From contig CAZEIM010000023.1 in the NCBI GenBank assembly GCA_964512145.1, positions 1 through 43,357 of the forward strand: DNA of 43,357 nucleotides, read 5' to 3'. The translations under genes were made by a program, and so were the position numbers. The notes beneath the pieces are model-generated. The model did not search any database, was not told where the DNA came from, and worked only from the letters and a program-made list of their open reading frames with translations. Position 1 is the stretch's first letter; every line of letters starts with the position of its first letter. Origin of the DNA: CAYOHR01 sp964512145. GTDB lineage: Bacteria > Bacteroidota > Bacteroidia > Flavobacteriales_G > JALEGO01. Of the stretch, positions 25,097 through 32,852 are shown in pieces.

Positions 25097-26998
25097 ATGA
25101 TTTCTAATATATCCTCTTTTGAAGAATATCAACAAGAATATCAAAAAAGTATTGAAAATCCTGAAAAATTTTGGGAAAATATAGCCAATACCTTTGTTTG
25201 GAAGAAAAAATGGGATCAAGTATTGGAATGGAATTTTCATGAACCTTCCGTGCAATGGTTTAAAGGAGGAACCTTAAACATAACCGAAAATTGTTTAGAC
25301 AGGCACTTACAATCACAAGGCGATAAAACGGCCATCATTTGGGAGCCTAATAATCCTAAAAGTACTTATAAAAAAATCACCTATAGGGAATTATATACCA
25401 GTGTAAATCAAGTATGCAGAGCGTTACAAAACAGTGGGATTCAAAAAGGTGATCGAGTTTGTATTTACTTACCTATGATTCCTGAACTGGTTTATACAGT
25501 ATTAGCATGTGCTCGAATAGGAGCTATACACTCCGTAGTTTTTGCCGGATTTTCTGCTAAATCGTTAAGCGAAAGAATGCTTGACTCACAATGTTCTTTA
25601 CTGATTACTGCCGATGGTTTTTACCGGGGGGAAAAATATATAGACCTTAAAAAAATAAGTGATGAAGCCTTAGAAAACACTTCATGTACCCAAAAATGTG
25701 TCGTAATTCAACATTCCCATCAACCCATACCCTTTAACCAAGCGGTAGATATTTGGTACCACGAATGGATTGAGCCAAAAAACAACAATCATTTTGAGGC
25801 GCAAGAAATGGATGCTGAAGATCCACTTTTTATTTTATATACTTCCGGATCAACCGGAAAACCCAAAGGAGTGGTGCATACCACAGGCGGTTATATGGTA
25901 TATACTGAATATACGTTTAGACAAGTGTTTCAATATACAGAAAATGATATTTACTGGTGTACTGCCGATATAGGATGGATTACCGGACATTCTTATTTAA
26001 TATATGGACCACTTTTAGCTGGAGCTACCCTTTTAATGTACGAAGGTATACCTACTTTTCCGGACGCGGGTAGGTTTTGGGAAATTATCGATAAACATAA
26101 AATAAGCCTGTTTTATACTGCCCCAACGGCTATTAGAGCTTTACAAACGTTTAGTTTAGACTATGTACAAAAACACACCTTATCATCCTTACGTGTGCTG
26201 GGTTCAGTTGGTGAGCCGATTAACGATGAAGCCTGGATGTGGTATTTTAAACACATAGGAAAAGAAAATTGTCCTATTGTAGATACCTGGTGGCAAACCG
26301 AAACCGGGGGTATTTTAATATCTCCCTTGGCCGGTATAACACCTACCAAACCTTCATATGCTACCTATCCCCTTCCGGGAATACAACCTGTTATCGTAAA
26401 CGAAAAAGGTGAAGAACTAACCGGAAACAATGTGGAAGGAAATTTATGCATTAAGTTTCCTTGGCCTTCTATTTTAAGAACTACTTGGGGTGATCACCAA
26501 CGTTGTAAAAGCAATTATTTTAGTACCTACGCTTATTTATATTTTACCGGTGATGGATGCAAACGCGATGAGCAAGGCATGTACCGAATTACAGGCCGAG
26601 TAGATGATGTTATTAATGTTTCGGGGCATAGAATTGGCACAGCCGAAGTAGAAGATGCTATAAACAGTCACCCAAATGTTATTGAGTCGGCAGTAGTCGG
26701 TTATCCTCACGATATAAAGGGACAAGGTATTTATGCCTACGTAATTTGTGATGAGCTTACTAAAGTAAGTTCTGTGTTAACCGAAGAAATAAAACAACAA
26801 GTAAACAAAGAAATTGGTGCCCTTGCCAAACCAGATAAAATTCAATTTGTAGAAGGATTACCAAAAACTCGTTCGGGAAAGATTATGCGCAGAATTTTAA
26901 GAAAAATTGCCGAAAATGAAACTCAAAACTTAGGAGACACTTCCACCCTATTAGACCCTAGTATCGTAGATAAAATTAAAAATGAACGAATAATTTAA
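25097..26998 (+). CDS. acs: Acetyl-CoA synthetase (AMP-forming)
   Basis: Activates acetate to acetyl-CoA through acetyl-AMP. 633 aa, typical length. Motifs in order: KFWENIANTFVWKKKWDQVL (ACS N-terminal domain), the P-loop YTSGSTGKPKGVVHT, DTWWQTETGG, YLYFTGDGCKRDEQG, GRVDDVINVSGHRIGTAEVE, and the acetylatable Lys (about 595) in PKTRSGKIMRRILRK. It starts 31 nt after the A2M stop on the same strand; the two are probably co-transcribed by position only. An AT-rich hairpin (about 26999-27027) follows. Confidence 0.96.
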   Translation: MISNISSFEEYQQEYQKSIENPEKFWENIANTFVWKKKWDQVLEWNFHEPSVQWFKGGTLNITENCLDRHLQSQGDKTAIIWEPNNPKSTYKKITYRELYTSVNQVCRALQNSGIQKGDRVCIYLPMIPELVYTVLACARIGAIHSVVFAGFSAKSLSERMLDSQCSLLITADGFYRGEKYIDLKKISDEALENTSCTQKCVVIQHSHQPIPFNQAVDIWYHEWIEPKNNNHFEAQEMDAEDPLFILYTSGSTGKPKGVVHTTGGYMVYTEYTFRQVFQYTENDIYWCTADIGWITGHSYLIYGPLLAGATLLMYEGIPTFPDAGRFWEIIDKHKISLFYTAPTAIRALQTFSLDYVQKHTLSSLRVLGSVGEPINDEAWMWYFKHIGKENCPIVDTWWQTETGGILISPLAGITPTKPSYATYPLPGIQPVIVNEKGEELTGNNVEGNLCIKFPWPSILRTTWGDHQRCKSNYFSTYAYLYFTGDGCKRDEQGMYRITGRVDDVINVSGHRIGTAEVEDAINSHPNVIESAVVGYPHDIKGQGIYAYVICDELTKVSSVLTEEIKQQVNKEIGALAKPDKIQFVEGLPKTRSGKIMRRILRKIAENETQNLGDTSTLLDPSIVDKIKNERII

Positions 26999-27027
26999 AT
27001 TTATCTATTTGATAATAAAATAGATAA
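26999..27027. repeat. AT-rich inverted repeat after acs
   Basis: Arms TTTATCTATTT and AAATAGATAAA surround a 7-nt loop just after the acs stop. The plus-strand T-run expected of an intrinsic terminator is missing. A second small palindrome, GTGTAA-CTTT-TTACAC, lies at 27056-27071 before the next gene and may be an operator or leader hairpin. Confidence 0.4.
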
Positions 27028-27101
27028 AAAATAAGTCGCGAAAAAAATTTCGAATGTGTAACTTTTTACACTCGATAGGTTTCTTATATAAAAATAAAAT
27101 T

Positions 27102-27449
27102 ATGAAAACCATTCGAGCTTTATGCATGATACTTATAATAAGTATAAGTGCCTGTAAAAAAACTGATGATTCTATAGAAAGCTTTATCGTAAGCAAAGGG
27201 ATAAGTCAGTGGGATGAAATAAACAGTTGGTTAGAAATAAACTATCAAGGTAACTGTATAGTAGAAGATTTTAAAATAAGTATTTTTAATCAGGCAGGTG
27301 CTTTAGTTTTTGATTCCTCTCATATAAATATCGTTTGGGATGGTACAATAAACAGCAAATATACTCCGGGAACATATATCTGGAAAATAACATATAAAAC
27401 AAGCTGTACCCATTATAAAGAACAATATGGATTAGTACAAGTATTTTAA
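27102..27449 (+). CDS. Small lipoprotein consisting of one CHU_C-like domain
   Basis: 115 aa from ATG 27102. This start puts a clean lipoprotein signal at the N terminus (RALCMILIISISAC, then KKTDDS); an upstream ATG at 27054 would spoil it. The mature part is a single domain of about 90 aa: WDEINSWLEINY, FKISIFNQAGALVFDSSHIN, WDGTINSKYTPGTYIWKITY, YGLVQVF. This matches the layout of the gliding-motility-associated C-terminal domain (CHU_C), normally the type B T9SS signal at the end of very large proteins (IFNRWG..VF, WDG, GtYfY). Here it stands alone on a lipid anchor. A PorP/SprF-family gene starts 10 nt downstream. The assignment is by pattern and needs a profile search. Confidence 0.7.
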   Translation: MKTIRALCMILIISISACKKTDDSIESFIVSKGISQWDEINSWLEINYQGNCIVEDFKISIFNQAGALVFDSSHINIVWDGTINSKYTPGTYIWKITYKTSCTHYKEQYGLVQVF

Positions 27450-27459
27450 AAACATATAT

Positions 27460-28317
27460 ATGAAAAAAAACCTTATTATAATATTTAGTTTGTCTATTGT
27501 TCAAACTATATCTGCACAAGATGCGTTGTTTACCCAATATAAATCTGCGGGGAGCTATTATACCTTAGGTAATGTGGGGCATCAACATAGCACCCGAATA
27601 AACCTAATACACCGAAACCAATGGCCAGGTATAGATGCAAAACTGCACAATAATTTTATTCATGCCGATCATACCTTTAATTCAAGCACTATTGGAACTT
27701 ACTATTTAAGGGAAAATACGATGTTCGGGAATATTCAACACGATCAAGTGGCTGTAAGCTTTTCTAAAAAATTTATTATTTCTCAAAAAATTCAGCTTGG
27801 ATTTGGCATACGTGGGCAATACTTTAAAACACATGTAAACACAGGTTATTTCCCAATTATTGTTGGCACGGGCAATAAAAGTGGTTTAGATTGGGCAGCA
27901 GGTATAAGTTTAAACATATCCCGTTGGTATATAAACTACGCCTTGGATCATATTACAGAACCCGAATACGGTATTATTGGTCCACACAGCACATTAACGA
28001 GAAAAAATATTTTTCAAACCGGATATATATTTTACGCTCGGGATAAAAAAATGATCATAAGTCCCAGTCTTTTTGTAATACAACAAGGCTCATTTATAAT
28101 GTCACAATTATCAATATCGGCTCGTTACAAAGGAATTATCGGTGGTTTTGCTTACCGTACTCAAGATGCTTATATTGCATTAGTTGGCTTACACCGAGAT
28201 AAGTTTTCATTGGTTTACAGCTACGACATAACAACCAGTAAATTGGGTTTAAGCACACCAAAAGGCTCACACGAAGTTTCGTTGAATATACAGTTAAAGT
28301 GGAAAAAGGAGGAGTAA
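27460..28317 (+). CDS. PorP/SprF family type IX secretion membrane protein
   Basis: 285 aa with a signal peptide (1-19, ending QTISA) and the family opening QDALFTQYKSAGSYYTLGNV. Features common in PorP/SprF proteins follow: RINLIHRNQWPGID, FNSSTIGTYYLRE, DQVAVSFSKKFIISQKIQLG, LDWAAGISLNISRWYINYA, and a last strand HEVSLNIQLKWKKEE. It is an outer-membrane beta-barrel. In gliding Bacteroidota such proteins are often encoded directly after a type B cargo gene and serve that cargo (SprF with SprB). Here the upstream neighbour is the CHU_C-like lipoprotein, 10 nt away, so the pair is probably one transcriptional and functional unit. Confidence 0.85.
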   Translation: MKKNLIIIFSLSIVQTISAQDALFTQYKSAGSYYTLGNVGHQHSTRINLIHRNQWPGIDAKLHNNFIHADHTFNSSTIGTYYLRENTMFGNIQHDQVAVSFSKKFIISQKIQLGFGIRGQYFKTHVNTGYFPIIVGTGNKSGLDWAAGISLNISRWYINYALDHITEPEYGIIGPHSTLTRKNIFQTGYIFYARDKKMIISPSLFVIQQGSFIMSQLSISARYKGIIGGFAYRTQDAYIALVGLHRDKFSLVYSYDITTSKLGLSTPKGSHEVSLNIQLKWKKEE

Positions 28318-28345
28318 GCCTGTAAATAATAAATTAAAAACTAAC

Positions 28346-29092
28346 TTAAAAAAAGCCTAAACCAACCATTAAAACATGCGTAAACATGTGGGCTAGTATA
28401 GAGGCCTCCAGTCCATGTTTCCAATACAAATAGCCGTAAACTAGCCCTCCTATGGTATTACCCAAAATAACATACATAAATAATAATCCGTTAAATTCAT
28501 TCGACAGTGCAAATAAAACCGGAAGATGTCCTGCTGCAAATAAAAGAGAAGAAAGTAAAATGCCCACTCCATATATCATAGGGGTTAGTTTGCCCGTAAT
28601 TTTATATAATAGCCAAACCAAAAAAGTCATCATCCCAAAACGTATTAATATTTCTTCGGTAATACCACCATACCCAAGTTTTGTTATTAAGGAAGGTTCA
28701 AATTTTGTCGATTGTTCTAAAAAAGAAGCCGGCATATAGGGCATTAAAAAGTAGCTTAAAAAAAACAAAACTACTCCAGTGCATGAACCTAATAAAATTC
28801 CGGTATATAAGAAATTACTTTTTTTAGCAAAATTACTAGATAATCCTACCCAGTCCGAAACAAAGGCTGTGCCTAGTTTAACCTTATCATACAACACTAC
28901 GCCAACTGCAGTAGAAATTATAAGTAAAATAATGGGATTAACCATAAGCAACATATTAAGCTGAGCTGAAGTGAATTTTTGTTTTACTTCTTCAGGAACT
29001 AAAGCAACCATCCCCTCTGAAAAAAATATAGATAGTACGCCTAAAAAACCCAATATAAAAATAACAATACCAAATTTTAATTTTTTATTCAC
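28346..29092 (-). CDS. CPBP family intramembrane glutamic protease
   Basis: 248 aa with about eight hydrophobic segments. The CPBP (Abi, Rce1-like) motifs are present: EExxxR in GGITEEILIRFGMMTFL (about 140-156), FxxxH in LLFAAGHLPVLF, and the last His motif in LEASILAHMFTHVLMVG. These place it among intramembrane proteases that may process prenylated peptides, bacteriocin-type leaders or membrane proteins; the substrate is unknown. It is the lone minus-strand gene between two plus-strand groups, and divergent from the glycosyltransferase at 29182. Confidence 0.9.
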   Translation of the reverse strand: MNKKLKFGIVIFILGFLGVLSIFFSEGMVALVPEEVKQKFTSAQLNMLLMVNPIILLIISTAVGVVLYDKVKLGTAFVSDWVGLSSNFAKKSNFLYTGILLGSCTGVVLFFLSYFLMPYMPASFLEQSTKFEPSLITKLGYGGITEEILIRFGMMTFLVWLLYKITGKLTPMIYGVGILLSSLLFAAGHLPVLFALSNEFNGLLFMYVILGNTIGGLVYGYLYWKHGLEASILAHMFTHVLMVGLGFF

Positions 29093-29181
29093 GAGACGAA
29101 TTTAAGAATTTATAACAGCTCAAAAAAAATGTAGAAAAATTATTTAGTATAATTGTATTGAATTAATTTACATAAACTCAT

Positions 29182-29895
29182 ATGAGTAATCGCTTAGTCA
29201 TTATCCCTACCTACAACGAAAAAGAAAATGTGGAAAAAATGATACAAAGCGTATTTTCATTATCTGAAGTATTTCATATTCTTATTATTGATGATGGTTC
29301 ACCCGATGGAACATCCGATATCGTAAAAAAACAAATGACCATTTACCCCGACAAACTTTTTTTGGTTCAACGCAAAGGAAAACAAGGTTTAGGTACCGCA
29401 TATATTCATGGTTTTAAATGGGCTTTAGAAAAAAATTATGAATATATTTTTGAAATGGATTGTGATTTTTCGCACAATCCGAATGATTTAATTCGGCTTT
29501 ATAAAGCCTGCGCTGAAGAAGGTGCTGATGTAGCCATTGGTTCTCGATATGTTAAAGGAGGAAAAGTAAAAAATTGGGATAGAAAAAGATTACTATTATC
29601 ATATTTTGCGTCCATTTATGTGAGAATGGTTCTGGGTATTAAAATAAAAGATACCACAGCCGGCTTTAAATGTTATAAAAGAAAAGTACTAGAAACTATT
29701 GACCTGGAAAAAATTCGTTTTGTAGGGTACGCATTTCAAATTGAAATGAAGTATACAGCTTGGCTTCATGGATTTAAAATTAAAGAAGTTCCCATAACGT
29801 TTATTGATCGCCAATTTGGCACTTCTAAAATGAGTTCTAAAATATTTAAAGAGGCCTTTTTAGGCGTATTTATAATTAAAAATAAAGAATTATGA
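29182..29895 (+). CDS. Polyprenol-phosphate mannosyltransferase-like glycosyltransferase (GT2)
   Basis: A 237-aa GT-A enzyme of the dolichyl-phosphate mannose synthase type. It shows RLVIIPTYNEKENVEKMIQS, LIIDDGSPDGTSDIVKK, the DxD site in FEMDCDFSHNPNDLIRLYK, IGSRYVKGGKVKNWDRKR, and IKDTTAGFKCYKRKVLE. No C-terminal membrane domain is present, as in the soluble bacterial forms. It likely loads a sugar onto polyprenyl phosphate at the inner membrane for extracytoplasmic glycosylation; Bacteroidota commonly O-mannosylate exported proteins. Its stop overlaps the pyrC start (ATGA-type). Confidence 0.92.
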   Translation: MSNRLVIIPTYNEKENVEKMIQSVFSLSEVFHILIIDDGSPDGTSDIVKKQMTIYPDKLFLVQRKGKQGLGTAYIHGFKWALEKNYEYIFEMDCDFSHNPNDLIRLYKACAEEGADVAIGSRYVKGGKVKNWDRKRLLLSYFASIYVRMVLGIKIKDTTAGFKCYKRKVLETIDLEKIRFVGYAFQIEMKYTAWLHGFKIKEVPITFIDRQFGTSKMSSKIFKEAFLGVFIIKNKEL

Positions 29896-31235
29896 TTTTG
29901 ATTAAAAATGCCAAAATAGTAAATGAAAATAATATTTTTTTGGGGCATTTACTTATTAAAGATCACTACATACACAAAATATTTACGGAACATGAAGATT
30001 TAGATCATATACCTAATATATCTACTACTATTAATGCTCAAGGCTTGTATTTACTTCCCGGAGTAATTGATGATCAAGTTCACTTTAGAGAACCCGGCTT
30101 AACCCATAAAGGCGATATATTTTCAGAATCAAAAGCGGCAGTTGCCGGAGGTATTACTTCGTACATGGAAATGCCAAATACAATCCCCAATGTATTTACA
30201 CAAGAATTACTAGAAGATAAATATACGTTGGCTATCGAAAAATCATGGGTTAACTATTCATTTTATATGGGAGCTTCAAATGATAATTTAAACGAAGTAT
30301 TAAAAACAGACCCTGAACATGTTTGCGGTGTTAAAATTTTTATGGGATCATCCACAGGAAATATGTTAGTTGATAATAGAGAAACTCTTAAAAATTTATT
30401 TTCTGAATGCAAACTTCTTATAGCTACACATTGTGAAGATGAAACAACCATTCAACAAAATTTAAAGTTATACCAACTCCAATATGGTGAAAATATGCCT
30501 ATGCATTATCACCCACATATCCGAAGTGAGGAAGCGTGTTATAAATCTTCTTCCTTAGCAGTTGAATTAGCCCATAAATACAATACACGATTGCATGTAT
30601 TGCACATTTCAACACAAAAGGAATTAAGTTTATTTAACAACACCATTCCGTTAAAAGATAAAAGAGTTACTTCAGAAGCCTGTATTCATCACCTATGGTT
30701 TTCTGATAAGGATTATGAACAAAAAGGCTCTCTAATTAAGTGGAACCCTGCCATTAAAAAAGAAAGTGACAAAGAAGCAATATTAGAAGCTGTTTTAAAC
30801 AATACTATTGATGTAATTGCCACAGATCATGCACCACATACTTTAGAAGAAAAAAAACAAAGTTATTTTAAATCACCTTCCGGAGGTCCTTTAGTGCAAC
30901 ATGCATTGGTAGCGATGTTGGAGCTATATCATCAAAAAAAAATATCCCTTGAAAAAATTGCAGAAAAAATGAGCCATGCAGTTGCTAACTGCTTTCAAAT
31001 AGAAAAAAGAGGATATATACGAGAGGGGTATTTTGCCGATTTAGTGTTGGTGGATTTACAAAACCCTTGGAAAGTAAATACTTCTAATATTTTATATAAA
31101 TGTGGCTGGAGTCCTTTTGAAGAAACTGTATTTCAATCAAAAATAACCCACACCTTTGTAAATGGAAATTTAATATTCGAAAACGGGAAATTTTATGAAA
31201 AAAAGAGTGCACAAAGGCTTCGTTTTAATCGTTAA
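29892..31235 (+). CDS. pyrC: Dihydroorotase
   Basis: Cyclises N-carbamoyl-aspartate to dihydroorotate in pyrimidine synthesis. 447 aa, amidohydrolase fold. Metal and substrate motifs: PGVIDDQVHFREPGLTHKGD (HxR metal site), the Lys-containing VKIFMGSSTGNM, ATHCEDE, LHVLHISTQKEL, and the catalytic Asp in DVIATDHAPHTLEEK, then the C-terminal GYFADLVLVDLQNPWKV. The set of zinc ligands looks complete, so the enzyme should be active and not an inactive pseudo-DHOase. It overlaps the mannosyltransferase stop by 4 nt and the following lipoprotein start by 41 nt. Confidence 0.95.
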   Translation: MILIKNAKIVNENNIFLGHLLIKDHYIHKIFTEHEDLDHIPNISTTINAQGLYLLPGVIDDQVHFREPGLTHKGDIFSESKAAVAGGITSYMEMPNTIPNVFTQELLEDKYTLAIEKSWVNYSFYMGASNDNLNEVLKTDPEHVCGVKIFMGSSTGNMLVDNRETLKNLFSECKLLIATHCEDETTIQQNLKLYQLQYGENMPMHYHPHIRSEEACYKSSSLAVELAHKYNTRLHVLHISTQKELSLFNNTIPLKDKRVTSEACIHHLWFSDKDYEQKGSLIKWNPAIKKESDKEAILEAVLNNTIDVIATDHAPHTLEEKKQSYFKSPSGGPLVQHALVAMLELYHQKKISLEKIAEKMSHAVANCFQIEKRGYIREGYFADLVLVDLQNPWKVNTSNILYKCGWSPFEETVFQSKITHTFVNGNLIFENGKFYEKKSAQRLRFNR

Positions 31236-31581
31236 TATTTATTTTACGATACTTTTTTCTGCCTGTTCTGAAAAAAAAGCCACAATTCCTCTACCTAACA
31301 ATGTTATTGCAAAAGACACCTTTACGTTATTGTTAAAAGATATTTATTTAATTGAAGGGTTATTTTATCAAAACACCTTAGCTACGTATAGTATTGACTC
31401 TGCCTCTATGTATTATTCATCCGTATTACAAAAATATAACGTAAATCAAGAAAAATTTAAAACAAGCTTATTATTCTATCAAGAAAATCAACCTGAAATA
31501 CTAGATATTTACGAGCAAATTTTAGAATCCCTTAGTATTGAAGAAGAAAAAATTAGCACACAAGAAGCGCACAAACCATGA
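31195..31581 (+). CDS. DUF4296 lipoprotein
   Basis: 128 aa. A signal region (about 8-24) ends in the lipobox FSAC, then SEKKATI. The mature part begins PLPNNVIAKDTFTLLLKDIYLIEGL, which fits DUF4296, a helical Bacteroidota domain of unknown function that often occurs near pyrC. It begins 41 nt before the pyrC stop in another frame, an unusually long overlap, so translation is probably coupled. Its own stop overlaps the nitroreductase start by 4 nt. Confidence 0.85.
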   Translation: MKKRVHKGFVLIVNIYFTILFSACSEKKATIPLPNNVIAKDTFTLLLKDIYLIEGLFYQNTLATYSIDSASMYYSSVLQKYNVNQEKFKTSLLFYQENQPEILDIYEQILESLSIEEEKISTQEAHKP

Positions 31582-32162
31582 AATATAACGTTAGCGAAAT
31601 ATTAGATGTAATTAACAACCGAAGAAACATTAAACCGGAAGACTTTACCGAAAGAAAAGTACACAAAGAAATTGTAATAAATATGCTTAATGCGGCTAAA
31701 TGGGCTCCTACCCATGGAATAACTCAACCATGGAGATTCAATGTTTTCATGAACGATGGAATTAAAAAATTCGCACATTTTCAGGCAGAAACATATCAAA
31801 AAATAACTCCTATTGAATTATTTAAGCAACCCATGTATGATAAATTAGCTTCCAGACCATTGCTAGCATCGGTTATTATTTCTATTGGAATGAAAAGACA
31901 AGAAACAGAAAAAATACCCGAAATTGAAGAAATTGCTGCTGTTGCTTGTGCGGTACAAAACATGAGTTTAGTCGCTACTGCATATGGATTAGGGGTATAT
32001 TGGGGGTCAGGAGGTATTACATATACCGAAGAAATGAAAGAGTTTTTAGGATTAAGTTCAAAGGATAAATGTATGGGATTTTTATACATTGGCTATCCTA
32101 ATATTGAGTGGCCTTTAGGACAAAGGAAACCTTTAGAATATTTTACGGAATGGATAGATTAG
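31578..32162 (+). CDS. Nitroreductase family protein
   Basis: A 194-aa FMN-dependent oxidoreductase. Visible: the FMN phosphate-binding start VINNRRNIKPEDF, AAKWAPTHGITQPWRFNVF, the middle helix AAVACAVQNMSLVATAYGLG with VYWGSGGI after it, and the C-terminal MGFLYIGYP. It is of the minimal (about 190 aa, YdjA/TM1586-like) class. The substrate is not predictable. It is embedded in the pyrC operon. Confidence 0.92.
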   Translation: MKYNVSEILDVINNRRNIKPEDFTERKVHKEIVINMLNAAKWAPTHGITQPWRFNVFMNDGIKKFAHFQAETYQKITPIELFKQPMYDKLASRPLLASVIISIGMKRQETEKIPEIEEIAAVACAVQNMSLVATAYGLGVYWGSGGITYTEEMKEFLGLSSKDKCMGFLYIGYPNIEWPLGQRKPLEYFTEWID

Positions 32163-32168
32163 CATAAG

Positions 32169-32852
32169 ATGAATAAAATTAAGAAAAGTACTTTTTTAGC
32201 ATTGTTTTATGCTTTCACAATTCAGGTATATACACAAGAAGAAATAAATATTAAAAATTTTATTTTTCAAGAAAAAATAGCAGAAATTAAGCGTGAATTT
32301 TTGTTGAAAAAATATTCTAAGAATAAAACATTTACTAAAAATGTTGAGCTTCCTTCTATTGTTGCCTTGCAATATTACCCTGAGTTAGTCAATGCAAATA
32401 TTGTATTCAAAAAACATAATATTCCTTATTCAATGGACGCTAGACCTACATTTTGGTCGGTTTTTAAAAAACCAAAAAATAGAAAATATATTATTCGAAT
32501 AAACAAAAAACTCCAAAAAAATTCCGGATTTTTAGTAGACAGTTTAAACTTTAACGCTAAAGTTGGCATTATTGGACACGAACTAGCTCATATTTTATTT
32601 TATCATGAACGAACTACTATTCAATTATTTAATGAAAGTATTAAATATTTATTTACAAAAGGTTATAAAAGAAAAATTGAGAGGCAAACGGACTTAATAA
32701 CCATTGAAAGAGGTTTAGGTATACAAGTTTTAGAGTTTAGAAAAAGTGTTGATGAGTCTGATCTAGTACCCCAAAACTATAAAAAAAAGCAAGATAAATA
32801 CTATTTGTCAACTGATGAAATTAAAGAACACATGAATAAATTAGCGAATTAA
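32169..32852 (+). CDS. Secreted HExxH metallopeptidase-like protein
   Basis: 227 aa with a signal peptide (about 1-23, ending IQVYTQ). The zinc motif HELAH lies in KVGIIGHELAHILFYHERTT (about 133-152). About 35 residues later ERQTDLITIERGLG supplies an E..xD type third ligand, as in M48-like gluzincins. No membrane segment follows. I do not recognise a named family. The gene starts 6 nt after the nitroreductase stop and its last bases overlap the 3' end of the convergent giant gene. Confidence 0.7.
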   Translation: MNKIKKSTFLALFYAFTIQVYTQEEINIKNFIFQEKIAEIKREFLLKKYSKNKTFTKNVELPSIVALQYYPELVNANIVFKKHNIPYSMDARPTFWSVFKKPKNRKYIIRINKKLQKNSGFLVDSLNFNAKVGIIGHELAHILFYHERTTIQLFNESIKYLFTKGYKRKIERQTDLITIERGLGIQVLEFRKSVDESDLVPQNYKKKQDKYYLSTDEIKEHMNKLAN

